This document shows, in pieces, positions 1 through 7,858 of a stretch of DNA of 9,506 bases; the stretch's first letter is position 1; each line of letters starts with the position of its first letter. The notes below the pieces were generated by a model. The model saw only the letters and a program-made list of their open reading frames with translations, was not told the DNA's origin and searched no databases. This DNA comes from an uncultured Pseudomonadota bacterium (GTDB lineage Bacteria; Pseudomonadota; Gammaproteobacteria; Burkholderiales; Methylophilaceae), in contig CAINWC010000385.1 in the NCBI GenBank assembly GCA_903854305.1, forward strand, positions 1 through 9,506, in the 5' to 3' direction. The translations under genes were made by a program, and so were the position numbers.

Positions 1-1
1 A

Positions 2-730
2 AACTTGGCAGAAAGTTATGCTAACTTCCCAAGTTTATCAATGGATTATGGCTTGGCCGAAGTATTGGCAAAGCAAGCTGGTAAAATAGCCGTAGTGCCT
101 GTTGACATGAGCTGGAGTGATTTAGGCAGCTGGGACTCTATCTACGGGCGACATGAAAAAGATGAAAGTAACAATGTAACGCATGGTGAAGTAGTAAATT
201 TAGATACGCAAAATAGTTTAATTTGGACTGAAACTGGATTGTTAGCTACATTAGGTTTAAATAATATAGTGGTTATTCAAACTGCGGATGCTACTTTAGT
301 GTGTGATAGAAGCCGTTCTGAAGACATTAAAACATTAGTAGCAGCAGTTAAAGCAAGCAAACCTGAGCTTACGGAAATCCACCAAACTGTGTATCGGCCA
401 TGGGGAAGCTACACGGTGTTAGAAGAGCGCATAAATTTTAAGATTAAACGCATTGTTGTAAACCCCGGCGCAAAACTATCCATGCAAATGCATAAGCATC
501 GTTCTGAACATTGGGTGGTAGTTTCAGGTGTTGCAACAATCAGTAATAACGAAATTGAATATATTTTACAAGAGAATCAATCTACGTATATTCCTCAAAC
601 TCATCGACACCGCTTAGCAAATAATGGGAGAGAGCCTTTAAGCATTATTGAAGTACAATGCGGCGAATATGTTGGTGAAGATGATATTGTGCGGTTTGAT
701 GATAATTATGGAAGGTTAACTACAAAGTGA
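2..730 (+). CDS. manC: ManC, mannose-1-phosphate guanylyltransferase / mannose-6-phosphate isomerase (3' part, start outside window)
   Basis: Bifunctional cytosolic enzyme of the type II PMI-GMP family. It makes GDP-mannose from mannose-1-phosphate and GTP and, through its C-terminal cupin domain, interconverts fructose-6-P and mannose-6-P. The reading frame is open to the window edge, so the 242 visible residues are about half of a family member of roughly 470-480. The TTG at base 5 is only an internal Leu codon. Visible residues 1-50 are the end of the nucleotidyltransferase domain, including the segment [12 protein letters not shown]. The cupin domain starts near WGSYTVLEE and carries the metal-binding series [10 protein letters not shown] (visible residues 162-171), then [12 protein letters not shown], and ends with the conserved [18 protein letters not shown]. 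Its stop overlaps the gmd start by 4 bases. It supplies the GDP-mannose consumed by the next three genes. Identification is firm; whether the isomerase activity is used in vivo cannot be seen. Confidence 0.95.
   Translation, partial: NLAESYANFPSLSMDYGLAEVLAKQAGKIAVVPVDMSWSDLGSWDSIYGRHEKDESNNVTHGEVVNLDTQNSLIWTETGLLATLGLNNIVVIQTADATLVCDRSRSEDIKTLVAAVKASKPELTEIHQTVYRPWGSYTVLEERINFKIKRIVVNPGAKLSMQMHKHRSEHWVVVSGVATISNNEIEYILQENQSTYIPQTHRHRLANNGREPLSIIEVQCGEYVGEDDIVRFDDNYGRLTTK
711..715 (+). promoter_or_regulatory. Ribosome binding site for gmd
   Basis: GAAGG lies inside the end of manC, 11 bases before the GTG at 727. It supports that GTG as the gmd start, as does the family N-terminus, which begins a few residues before the Rossmann glycine motif. 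Confidence 0.5.
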
Positions 731-1812
731 CAAAAGTTGCATTAATTACAGGTGTTACCGGACAAGATGGTGCTTATTTAGCAGAGCTATTGTTAGATAA
801 GGGTTACGAAGTACATGGCATTAAGCGTCGTAGTTCATTGTTTAATACTGCGCGTATTGATCATTTGTTTCACGATGTACACGAAAAAGGAAAGCCATTT
901 TTTCTTCATCATGGGGATATGACTGATTCTTCTAGCTTGACGCACATCATTCAAAAAGTGCAGCCTGATGAAATTTACAACTTGGCGGCACAAAGCCATG
1001 TCGCGGTATCATTTGAAGAGCCTGAATACACCGCCAACTCTGACGCATTAGGGTCATTGCGCATTTTAGAGGCGATTCGTATTCTTGGTTTAACGAAAAA
1101 GACTAAGTTCTATCAAGCCTCAACCTCAGAGCTTTATGGTTTGGTCCAAGAAACTCCACAAAAAGAAACTACACCGTTTTATCCACGTAGTCCTTATGCG
1201 GTAGCCAAGCTTTATGCATACTGGATCACAGTCAACTACCGCGAAGCATATGGTATCTATGCGTGTAATGGCATCTTGTTTAATCATGAGTCACCAATAC
1301 GAGGTGAAACTTTTGTAACACGCAAGATCACTCGTGCTTTGGCGCGAATTAAACTTGGTCTGCAAGAATGCTTATACCTAGGCAACATGAATTCTCTGCG
1401 CGACTGGGGGCATGCTAAAGACTATGTGGAAATGCAATGGTTGATGCTACAACAAGATAAGCCAGAAGACTTTGTTATTGCTACTGGTGTTCAATACAGT
1501 GTGCGTGATTTTGTAAATGCAGCAGCTAAAGAACTAGGTATGCCGATCTCTTGGAGTGGTGAAGGTGTGGATGAAAAAGGTTACGATGTTTCAGGCAAAT
1601 GTATTGTTGCTGTTGATTCTCGTTATTTCCGACCGACTGAAGTGGAAACTCTATTAGGCGATGCAAGTAAGGCTAAAAATAAGCTAGGCTGGACACCGAA
1701 AATCAGTTTTGATGAACTGGTAGCCGAGATGGTGCAAGAGGATCTTAAGGGCGCGGAACGTGATGAGTTGGTTAAAAATCACGGATATACGGTTTTTCGT
1801 CCTCAAGAGTAG
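727..1812 (+). CDS. gmd: GDP-mannose 4,6-dehydratase
   Basis: NADP-dependent extended SDR that converts GDP-D-mannose to GDP-4-keto-6-deoxy-D-mannose, the branch point to GDP-fucose, GDP-colitose, GDP-perosamine and GDP-rhamnose. The protein is 361 residues, normal for the family. The Rossmann motif GVTGQDG is at residues 9-15, followed by the Gmd-typical [15 protein letters not shown]. The STSELYG segment gives Thr133 and Glu135, and YAVAK gives Tyr157 and Lys161. These match the E. coli Gmd catalytic residues Thr132, Glu134, Tyr156 and Lys160 with an offset of one. [15 protein letters not shown] is also characteristic. The GTG start overlaps the manC stop as GTGA. Position directly before an Fcl/ColC-type SDR and colD indicates that its product feeds GDP-colitose synthesis. 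Identification is essentially certain. Confidence 0.97.
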   Translation: MTKVALITGVTGQDGAYLAELLLDKGYEVHGIKRRSSLFNTARIDHLFHDVHEKGKPFFLHHGDMTDSSSLTHIIQKVQPDEIYNLAAQSHVAVSFEEPEYTANSDALGSLRILEAIRILGLTKKTKFYQASTSELYGLVQETPQKETTPFYPRSPYAVAKLYAYWITVNYREAYGIYACNGILFNHESPIRGETFVTRKITRALARIKLGLQECLYLGNMNSLRDWGHAKDYVEMQWLMLQQDKPEDFVIATGVQYSVRDFVNAAAKELGMPISWSGEGVDEKGYDVSGKCIVAVDSRYFRPTEVETLLGDASKAKNKLGWTPKISFDELVAEMVQEDLKGAERDELVKNHGYTVFRPQE

Positions 1813-1825
1813 TCTGGTTACATTA

Positions 1826-2758
1826 ATGAGTAAAACTAAAATCTTATTAACTGGCGGTGGCGGCATGGTCGGGCGTAATCTGCTTGAGCATCCAGCTATT
1901 GGCGAGTTTGATGTACTCGCACCAAGTAGCAGCGAATTAGATTTACGTGACTTCAATGCTGTGCAAGTTTATCTGCGTAAGTATCAGCCGGATATGGTAA
2001 TACATGCCGCAGGCAAAGTGGGTGGTATTCAAGCTAATATGCGCGAACCAGTGGGTTTTTTGATAGAAAATCTAGATATGGGGCGCAACATTGTGTGGGC
2101 TGCGCACCAAGCTGGCATTAAGCGCCTCATTAATCTCGGTAGTTCATGTATGTACCCGCGTAACCACTCAGAGCCGCTGCCTGAAGAAATGGTGCTTAAA
2201 GGCGAATTGGAGCCTACCAATGAGGGTTATGCATTAGCCAAGGTAGTCACGGCTCGGCTTTGTGATTACATCATGCGTGAAGATTCGAGTTACCAATATA
2301 AGACGCTTATCCCGTGCAATCTTTATGGCCGTTATGATAAATTCGATCCAGTACATTCTCACCTGTTACCCGCAATTATTCATAAAGTGCACCTAGCAAA
2401 ACAAAGTGGCCAACAAACTGTTGAAATATGGGGTGATGGTTCCGCTAGGCGCGAGTTTATGTATGCCGGTGATTTGGCTGATGCTGTAGTCTTAGCAGTT
2501 AAAAATTTTGAAACACTGCCTACTTATATGAACGTAGGCCTAGGACATGATTTTACTATTAATGAGTATTATCAGGCTGCCGCCAAGGTCATGGGCTACA
2601 CAGGAAGTTTTGTTCACGATGTTAGTAAGCCTGTTGGTATGGCGCGTAAGCTTGTGAGTGTAGATCGTCAACAGGCTTGGGGCTGGAATGCTCAAAGCGA
2701 CTTGAGTACAGGTGTAGAAAAAACATACGAATTTTATTTAAAGGAATATTTGCAATGA
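1826..2758 (+). CDS. colC: GDP-L-colitose synthase (ColC-like) / GDP-L-fucose synthase-type 5-epimerase and 4-reductase
   Basis: A 310-residue extended SDR of the Fcl/ColC group, which performs C5 epimerisation and then C4 keto reduction on a GDP-4-keto-6-deoxy (Fcl) or 3,6-dideoxy (ColC) hexose. The active-site set is complete: Ser106-Ser107-Cys108 in LGSSCMYP, Tyr135 and Lys139 in EGYALAK, and His179 in HSHLLPA. E. coli Fcl has Ser107, Cys109, Tyr136, Lys140 and His179. The nucleotide loop is TGGGGMVGRN (residues 9-18) rather than the AGHRGMVGSA of canonical Fcl. I start it at ATG 1826, 13 bases after gmd, because upstream in-frame starts add 22 residues that encode no family sequence. The ribosome site is weak. 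The colC call rests mainly on the 4-base overlap with colD and the non-canonical Fcl features. GDP-L-fucose synthase (fcl) is the alternative, and a dual role is possible. Confidence 0.72.
   Translation: MSKTKILLTGGGGMVGRNLLEHPAIGEFDVLAPSSSELDLRDFNAVQVYLRKYQPDMVIHAAGKVGGIQANMREPVGFLIENLDMGRNIVWAAHQAGIKRLINLGSSCMYPRNHSEPLPEEMVLKGELEPTNEGYALAKVVTARLCDYIMREDSSYQYKTLIPCNLYGRYDKFDPVHSHLLPAIIHKVHLAKQSGQQTVEIWGDGSARREFMYAGDLADAVVLAVKNFETLPTYMNVGLGHDFTINEYYQAAAKVMGYTGSFVHDVSKPVGMARKLVSVDRQQAWGWNAQSDLSTGVEKTYEFYLKEYLQ
2741..2745 (+). promoter_or_regulatory. Ribosome binding site for colD
   Basis: AAGGA lies 9 bases before ATG 2755, inside the end of the preceding gene. It supports that ATG over an in-frame start at 2677, which would add 26 residues overlapping the upstream gene and lacking family similarity. 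Confidence 0.7.
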
Positions 2759-3921
2759 GTATCAAGTTTCCATTAGCCACAGCGACTTGGGGTCAAGAAG
2801 AGCAAGATGCGATGCAACGAGTTATCGCCTCAGGCATGTACACCATGGGTGCAAACGTAAAAGCTTTTGAATGCGACTTTGCTAAATATGTTGGTAGTAA
2901 GCACTGTGTGATGGTTAACTCAGGTTCATCAGCGATACTGCTAATGGTTGCTGCATTGTTTTATACGAAGAATGCAAAATTAAAATTGCAGCGTGGCGAT
3001 GAGGTGATTGTGCCTGCGGTGTCTTGGAGCACTACGTTCTATCCGCTGTATCAATATGGATTGAAAATCAAGTTTGTAGATATTGATCTGAATACCTTGA
3101 ATTATGATCTTGATCAGTTAGAGCAAGCTGTTACTGATAAAACACGTGCGATTATGGCCGTGAATCTGCTTGGCAACCCGAATGATTTTGGGCGCATTCA
3201 GCAGATTATTGGCGAGCGCGATATCGTGTTGATGGAAGATAATTGCGAATCGATGGGCGCAAAGTTTGAGGGAAAGCATGCTGGCACTTTTGGCGTAATG
3301 GGTGGCTATAGCTCATTCTTCAGTCATCATATTTCCACCATGGAAGGTGGATTGATCGTTACAAACGATGAAGAGTTATACCAAATTCTACTTTCGCTTA
3401 GAGCACATGGCTGGACGCGTAATTTACCTAAACAGAATCTTGTTTGTAGTGATAAAAGCGATGACCCATTTGAGGAGTCATTCCGTTTTGTGCTGCCCGG
3501 TTACAATGTTCGCCCATTAGAAATTGAAGGTGCGTTGGGTATTGAGCAAGTTAAACGCTTACCAAGTTTGATTGAGGCACGCCGTGAAAATGGCAAGTTA
3601 TTGCAAGCCGCTTTGGCAAACCACCCAGACATTATCATTCAACAAGAAATCGGCGAGAGTAGTTGGTTTGGCTTTAGTTTAGTAATACGTTCTGGAAGCA
3701 AGCTCACACGCAAAGCATTAGTGCTGAAATTAAATGAATTAGGCTTTGAGTGCCGACCTATTGTGGCAGGTAATTTTGCTAAAAATGAAGTGGTGAAATA
3801 CTTTGATTCAGAAGTGCACGGTACGCTGAAAAATGCTGAACACATCGACCAAAATGGTTTGTTTGTTGGTAATCATCACTACCCAATACCAGAAGCGTTT
3901 GTTGCTCTTAAAGGTATTTGA
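2755..3921 (+). CDS. colD: GDP-4-keto-6-deoxy-D-mannose 3-dehydratase (ColD)
   Basis: PLP-dependent member of the DegT/DnrJ/EryC1/StrS aminotransferase fold that has become a dehydratase. It removes the C3 hydroxyl of GDP-4-keto-6-deoxymannose, with glutamate/PMP recycling, committing the sugar to 3,6-dideoxy-L-galactose (colitose). The length of 388 residues equals E. coli ColD as I remember it, with an early [13 protein letters not shown] block. The phosphate-binding SGSSA is at residues 56-60 and the cofactor-ring Asp162 lies in [10 protein letters not shown]. The decisive feature is [10 protein letters not shown]: counted back from EGG, the Schiff-base lysine of aminotransferases is replaced by His191 (bases 3325-3327), as in ColD (His188). 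Further ColD-like segments are [34 protein letters not shown] and [11 protein letters not shown] perosamine synthase (Per) would keep the lysine, so it is excluded. ATG 2755 overlaps the upstream stop as ATGA and has a good ribosome site. Confidence 0.93.
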   Translation: MSIKFPLATATWGQEEQDAMQRVIASGMYTMGANVKAFECDFAKYVGSKHCVMVNSGSSAILLMVAALFYTKNAKLKLQRGDEVIVPAVSWSTTFYPLYQYGLKIKFVDIDLNTLNYDLDQLEQAVTDKTRAIMAVNLLGNPNDFGRIQQIIGERDIVLMEDNCESMGAKFEGKHAGTFGVMGGYSSFFSHHISTMEGGLIVTNDEELYQILLSLRAHGWTRNLPKQNLVCSDKSDDPFEESFRFVLPGYNVRPLEIEGALGIEQVKRLPSLIEARRENGKLLQAALANHPDIIIQQEIGESSWFGFSLVIRSGSKLTRKALVLKLNELGFECRPIVAGNFAKNEVVKYFDSEVHGTLKNAEHIDQNGLFVGNHHYPIPEAFVALKGI

Positions 3922-3926
3922 CGGAG

Positions 3927-4526
3927 ATGCTTTCAAAGCTTCGTAATTTATTTAGGTTGTTTGCAGCCTATTTATTTAGGTCTTGCCGTATTCTTTCACA
4001 GGATGTGTCAGCTAATGCATTAATACACAGCCATGATGTTGAAGCTTTGCGCGGAGCCAGTATTGATGCTACCAGTAATGTCGGTAGTTATACCTATGTT
4101 GGTTGCAATACCCATATAACAAAAAGCAATATTGGTCGTTATTGTTCAATTGCAAATAATGTATCTATCGGACAAGGGGAACATCCTTTAGACCGCGTTT
4201 CAACTTCTTCAAAATTTTATATTGATCCTTGGGATATCCTTACTGCTGGTGACTGTGAGATTGCTAGTGACGTTTGGATTGGAGTTGATGCAGTGATTCT
4301 GAGAGGAGTTAAAATTGGCATTGGTGCTGTTGTTGCTGCAAATGCTGTTGTCACAAAAGATGTCCCGCCATTTGCAATTGTTGGTGGGGTTCCAGCACGA
4401 TTAATTCGATATCGCTTTTCAGAGGCAAAACAAAAGCTCATTCTAGAGTCGTGTTGGTGGGAAAATGAATCTAAGGCTGCGGCTGCTGTAATACGTCAAA
4501 TTGAGGAAGAGTCGGCGTTATTATGA
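3927..4526 (+). CDS. CatB-like hexapeptide-repeat acetyltransferase, probably polysaccharide O-acetyltransferase
   Basis: Left-handed beta-helix acetyltransferase of the xenobiotic/CatB type, 199 residues from this start. It would transfer acetyl from acetyl-CoA to a sugar hydroxyl in the cytoplasm or at the inner membrane face. Hexapeptide turns run from roughly residue 40 to 80 ([32 protein letters not shown]) and again from about 110 ([35 protein letters not shown]). The loop [13 protein letters not shown] between them places His86 where the family has its catalytic His. The tail [14 protein letters not shown] and the following helix with ESCWWE are typical of CatB relatives. The N-terminal 25 residues are basic and amphipathic, perhaps membrane-associating. 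The start is uncertain: ATG 3927 or TTG 3918, which would overlap the colD stop as TTGA and add three residues. The acceptor sugar cannot be deduced, and an antibiotic-resistance role is unlikely here. Confidence 0.82.
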   Translation: MLSKLRNLFRLFAAYLFRSCRILSQDVSANALIHSHDVEALRGASIDATSNVGSYTYVGCNTHITKSNIGRYCSIANNVSIGQGEHPLDRVSTSSKFYIDPWDILTAGDCEIASDVWIGVDAVILRGVKIGIGAVVAANAVVTKDVPPFAIVGGVPARLIRYRFSEAKQKLILESCWWENESKAAAAVIRQIEEESALL

Positions 4527-5536
4527 TATTAGGTGCGTTGCGTGGTAACGGGTTGATGGGTAATGTCATTTTTGATAGAACCAGTCCCGCAAATCGAGAT
4601 GATTGTTTTGCGCCTTATGTCTTATTAAGGGATAGACTTCATCAGATTGGAATTCAAATCGATACCGTTGATAAGTCCCAATGTCAAGGTTTAGGATTTG
4701 AACTGCATCAAGATGTTCAGCATGCTACAAAGGCAATGATTAATTATTTGCTCATGTTTGAAACTGAGTTTGTTAAAGCTGAAAATGCTGATGTTACACA
4801 GTTGAGCCTATATAGGAAGATATTTACTTGGAATGATGACTTGGTCGATGGCGATCGTTTTATCAAAATTAACTTCCCAAATCCCATTCAAGTATATGCT
4901 GCTGATGGCTTTTCTTCTTCCCGAGATAAATTTGTCTGTCTGATTTCCAGTAATCGGACGCTCCCCGTGCAAGATGATCGGAATTTATATCCAGAGCGTG
5001 TCAAGGCGATACGTTGGTTAGAAGCTCATGCATCACAAGATTTTGATTTATACGGAGTAGGATGGGATATTCCAGTGGTACATAGCGGTTTGATTGGGAA
5101 AGTTGAGCGTCGTTTTTGGCGTATGCTTGGCTGCCTTGTTAAGTTACAGCCATTCCCAAGTTACCGTGGCAAGGTTGCACACAAGCGTGAAGTCCTTACG
5201 CGAACAAGATTTGCAATTTGTTACGAGAATGTGCGTGACTTGCCTGGATACATCACTGAAAAAATCTTCGATTGTTTCTTTTCTGGCTGTGTACCAGTGT
5301 ATTGGGGTGCCAGCAATATTACCGATTATATTCCTGCAGATTGTTTTATTGATCGTAGGCAGTTTAATAGTACGGAGCCAGTCTATCATTTTCTTAAATC
5401 CATGACAGAGTCGGAATTTATAGGATATCAACAACGCATTGCTGCATTTTTACAAAGTGATGCGGCGTATCCGTTTAGCTCAGAGTTTTTTGCGGAAACT
5501 GTCGTTAATACGATAGTGCAGGATATTGGCGCTTAA
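4523..5536 (+). CDS. Glycosyltransferase family 10 (alpha-1,3/4-fucosyltransferase type; candidate colitosyl/fucosyltransferase)
   Basis: Cytosolic GT-B glycosyltransferase of 337 residues that uses a GDP-linked 6-deoxy-L-galactose-type donor. The C-terminal half carries the GT10 signature: [14 protein letters not shown], then [16 protein letters not shown] with Tyr234, Glu235, Asn236, Glu246 and Lys247, then the continuation [17 protein letters not shown]. In characterised GT10 enzymes this region binds the GDP-fucose donor. The N-terminal half has [10 protein letters not shown], also typical of bacterial GT10 proteins. Known members attach L-fucose alpha-1,3 or alpha-1,4 to GlcNAc. Here colD sits in the same operon, so colitose (3-deoxyfucose) is an equally likely donor sugar; that is inference. 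The start overlaps the upstream stop as ATGA; ATG 4556 (Met12) is an alternative. No signal peptide or membrane anchor is apparent. Confidence 0.87.
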   Translation: MILGALRGNGLMGNVIFDRTSPANRDDCFAPYVLLRDRLHQIGIQIDTVDKSQCQGLGFELHQDVQHATKAMINYLLMFETEFVKAENADVTQLSLYRKIFTWNDDLVDGDRFIKINFPNPIQVYAADGFSSSRDKFVCLISSNRTLPVQDDRNLYPERVKAIRWLEAHASQDFDLYGVGWDIPVVHSGLIGKVERRFWRMLGCLVKLQPFPSYRGKVAHKREVLTRTRFAICYENVRDLPGYITEKIFDCFFSGCVPVYWGASNITDYIPADCFIDRRQFNSTEPVYHFLKSMTESEFIGYQQRIAAFLQSDAAYPFSSEFFAETVVNTIVQDIGA

Positions 5537-6977
5537 ACGTGATGTGATGCTGATTGTTGGGGGGCGCTTGGCTGCAGCTCTCATGGCGCTAATCACTATA
5601 CGGGCAGTGACTACATTCCTTAGCCCCGAGCAATATGGTGAGCTTGCTTTATTAATCACAGTGCAAATGTTTTGTGGGTTATTCCTGATTAACCCCATAG
5701 GGCAACATATTAATTTGCATACGCATGCATGGTGGGATGAAGGTACGCTGTTTTCAAGACTGAAGTCTTATAGAAGTTATATATTGTGGGTGTCGCTTGC
5801 AGGTAGCTTGGTAGTGCTAACTATTGGCTCACAGCACTCTTTTGATCAGTGGGTTTGGGTTTCTATTGCGATGTTTACAATGGTTGTTGCGGGTACTTGG
5901 AACGCGACTTTGATACCGATGTTGAATATGCTTGGTTTTCGAGGTGCTTCTGTACTATGGTCTATTGCGACAGTAGCCGTTGGATTGTTAAGCTCTATTT
6001 TTTTAGTTGTGTGGTTACCATCTTCCACTGCTTGGTTTGCTGGGCAAGCCATAGGCATGGCGTTGGGTGCGTTGGGTGCAAAGTATGTTTTGCGACAGCA
6101 TGCACTACATTCGAAACACTCTCAAGAGCGTTTGCCGTTGTTGGGTTATAATGCTGTCTGGACTTATTGTTTGCCTCTTGCCGTGGCGACAGGGTTAATG
6201 TGGTTACAGCTTAGTGGCTATCGGTTTGTCATTGAAAAGTATTGGGGGCTGGCGCAATTAGGCTTCTTGGCAATAGGCTTGCAACTTGCAGGCCAGATTT
6301 TTGCGCTTGCAGAATCATTAGCGATGCAGTTTTTTTACCCGCTTTTTTATCGGCGGGTGAGTAAATACGAGAACTTAATAGAAGTTGAATCGGCTTTTTC
6401 TGACTTGTTAAATACTTTGGTACCTGTTTATTTTGTACTTACTGGGCTGGTAATTTTTAGTGCACCCTATCTACTTAAAGTTTTGGTCGCTCCTCGGTTC
6501 CAAAATGCAATTATTTTTGTCATGTTGGGTGCTTGTATAGAATTGTGTCGTGTATTTGGTAACTTACTTAGTAATGCGGCACAAATCAAACGCAAAACTA
6601 AATCACTTCCTTTGCCTTATGCAGTGGGATCAATCACTTCATTGAGTTTGATTTATTTTGCAGGTGTAAAGCATGTTGAGATTAGTTGGGCTGGTGTGGC
6701 GTTAGTGCTTGGTGCTATGGCTATGTTTACTGTAATGCTAATAAGTATGTACAAGCAAGTGAGATTTACTCTTGATATTGGACGCTGTTTCGTTGGAGCT
6801 ACTGTGATGTTTGTGTTAGCTTCGTTTGCTGCATGGCTACCTGATGCTACTAACTTAAGAGTGGCGATTGGAATGTTGGTGTTGATCTCATTGATAGTAT
6901 GTGTTGTTATATTTACTTTGTTGTGGAAAAACCCAGCAACGCTTAGGCTGCTAAGCGTTAAATTGAGAGAAAATTGA
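5526..6977 (+). CDS. wzx: Wzx-type O-antigen/lipid-linked oligosaccharide flippase
   Basis: Integral inner-membrane protein of 483 residues in the polysaccharide transport (MOP/PST) superfamily, proposed to flip undecaprenyl-diphosphate-linked repeat units to the periplasm. About 12-14 hydrophobic segments can be picked out, near residues 8-30, 38-58, 85-103, 108-130, 142-166, 170-190, 213-232, 240-265, 295-315, 323-345, 360-378, 386-410, 418-437 and 445-468. RAVTTFLSPEQYGELALL after helix 1 is typical of the N-terminal half. The start is uncertain: TTG 5526 overlaps the GT10 gene by 11 bases and retains an LKRD leader, whereas ATG 5547 lies 10 bases after that gene. Neither has a well-spaced ribosome site. 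Wzx proteins are identified by topology more than by residues, so substrate specificity cannot be read. A flippase implies a Wzx/Wzy-type pathway with the polymerase outside this window. Confidence 0.87.
   Translation: MALKRDVMLIVGGRLAAALMALITIRAVTTFLSPEQYGELALLITVQMFCGLFLINPIGQHINLHTHAWWDEGTLFSRLKSYRSYILWVSLAGSLVVLTIGSQHSFDQWVWVSIAMFTMVVAGTWNATLIPMLNMLGFRGASVLWSIATVAVGLLSSIFLVVWLPSSTAWFAGQAIGMALGALGAKYVLRQHALHSKHSQERLPLLGYNAVWTYCLPLAVATGLMWLQLSGYRFVIEKYWGLAQLGFLAIGLQLAGQIFALAESLAMQFFYPLFYRRVSKYENLIEVESAFSDLLNTLVPVYFVLTGLVIFSAPYLLKVLVAPRFQNAIIFVMLGACIELCRVFGNLLSNAAQIKRKTKSLPLPYAVGSITSLSLIYFAGVKHVEISWAGVALVLGAMAMFTVMLISMYKQVRFTLDIGRCFVGATVMFVLASFAAWLPDATNLRVAIGMLVLISLIVCVVIFTLLWKNPATLRLLSVKLREN
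6965..6970 (+). promoter_or_regulatory. Ribosome binding site deciding the GT11 start
   Basis: GAGAGA at the very end of wzx lies 9 bases before ATG 6980 but only 3 bases before the alternative TTG 6974. Spacing therefore favours ATG 6980. Confidence 0.55.
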
Positions 6978-6979
6978 AA

Positions 6980-7858
6980 ATGGTTATCACTAATATTATT
7001 GGTGGCCTTGGCAACCAGATGTTCCAATATGCTGTGGGGCGAGCTCTTTCATTAAAGTGCGGAAGTAATTTACAGTTAGATATCTCAGCTTTTGCAAACT
7101 ATGAACTCCATCAAGGTTTTGAATTACAGCGAATTTTTAATTGCACAATAGGTATAGCGACTGAAGCTGATGTGCGTAGAGTATTAGGTTGGCAGTCGTT
7201 GTCATTAGTTCGGCGCATATTCTTAAGACAAAGTATGGCAAAATTTCGTTGTAAAGAGTTTGTTATCGAGCCGCATTTTCAGTATTGGGCAGCGGTCAAT
7301 AATTTAACTGAAGATTGTTATCTGTATGGATATTGGCAAACTGAAAAATACTTCACTGATGTAGTTGTGCAGATTCGAAAAGACTTTACATTCAAATTGC
7401 CAATGGAAAGCAAGAATTCTGAAGTAGCTAAACTAATAAACCAAGTGAATGCAGTTAGTTTGCATGTTCGGCGAGGTGATTACCTCAATAACCCAAAAAA
7501 TATAGCAACGCATGGACTTTGTTCACTTGAATATTATCTGGCGGCGATTAAACATATTGCTAAACATGTTGAGCGCCCACATTTTTTTATCTTTTCTGAT
7601 GATATTGCTTGGGTAAAAGATAATCTGAAATTAGACTTCCCACATCAATATGTTGATCACAATTATGGTGCGGAAAGCTACAATGATATGAGGCTAATGA
7701 GTCTATGCAAGCATCACATTATCGCTAATAGTTCCTTTAGTTGGTGGGGGGCATGGCTTAATTCGAGTGCTAATAAAATTGTTGTTGCGCCACAACGATG
7801 GTTTGCTATTAATACGGATATCAGTGATTTACTACCAATGGACTGGGTTAGGGTATGA
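6980..7858 (+). CDS. Glycosyltransferase family 11 (alpha-1,2-fucosyltransferase type; candidate alpha-1,2-colitosyltransferase)
   Basis: Cytosolic glycosyltransferase of 292 residues, the usual GT11 length. GT11 motifs appear in order: the N-terminal GGLGNQMFQYAVGRAL; HVRRGDYL (residues 162-169), whose Arg-Arg-Gly-Asp core is the GDP-donor-binding motif of alpha-1,2- and alpha-1,6-fucosyltransferases; FFIFSDDIAWVKDNL; and MSLCKHHIIANSSFSWWGAWL near the C-terminus. Known bacterial members add L-fucose, or in colitose O antigens probably colitose, to the 2-position of galactose. ATG 6980 is preferred because the family begins at MVIT and has a properly spaced ribosome site; TTG 6974 would overlap the wzx stop as TTGA. 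Paired with a GT10 enzyme in the same operon, it suggests a repeat unit with two fucose-like residues. The family call is secure; the donor is unresolved between GDP-fucose and GDP-colitose. Confidence 0.92.
   Translation: MVITNIIGGLGNQMFQYAVGRALSLKCGSNLQLDISAFANYELHQGFELQRIFNCTIGIATEADVRRVLGWQSLSLVRRIFLRQSMAKFRCKEFVIEPHFQYWAAVNNLTEDCYLYGYWQTEKYFTDVVVQIRKDFTFKLPMESKNSEVAKLINQVNAVSLHVRRGDYLNNPKNIATHGLCSLEYYLAAIKHIAKHVERPHFFIFSDDIAWVKDNLKLDFPHQYVDHNYGAESYNDMRLMSLCKHHIIANSSFSWWGAWLNSSANKIVVAPQRWFAINTDISDLLPMDWVRV

Noticed and set aside
1760..1825. 22-residue N-terminal extension of the Fcl/ColC gene
   Set aside because: It overlaps the gmd 3' end out of frame, and the family protein begins a few residues before the Rossmann motif, as it does from ATG 1826.
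2677..2754. 26-residue N-terminal extension of ColD in the same frame
   Set aside because: It overlaps the end of the upstream SDR and has no family sequence. ATG 2755 has a well-spaced AAGGA and gives the family length of 388.
2755..3921. GDP-perosamine synthase (4-aminotransferase) as an alternative for ColD
   Set aside because: The Schiff-base lysine needed for transamination is replaced by His191, and the surrounding blocks match ColD.
5559..5564. G6 tract near the start of wzx (and another at 7746-7751 in the GT11 gene) as phase-variation tracts
   Set aside because: Six bases is short for slippage-driven switching, both tracts encode conserved-looking residues, and both genes are in frame.
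5849..6151. Open frame of 100 codons on the + strand inside wzx
   Set aside because: It lies fully within the flippase gene, is Cys/Phe/Tyr-rich with no domain, and is a shadow of the real frame.
6337..6358. Perfect 6-base inverted repeat ACCCGC/GCGGGT with a 10-base loop beside T runs
   Set aside because: It lies in the middle of wzx. The T run precedes the stem on the + strand instead of following it, so it does not fit a terminator and looks like coincidence.
6653..7027. Open frame of 124 codons on the - strand across the wzx/GT11 junction
   Set aside because: It is antisense to two well-identified genes, has low-complexity Asn/Thr/Ile/Ala composition and no recognisable motif.
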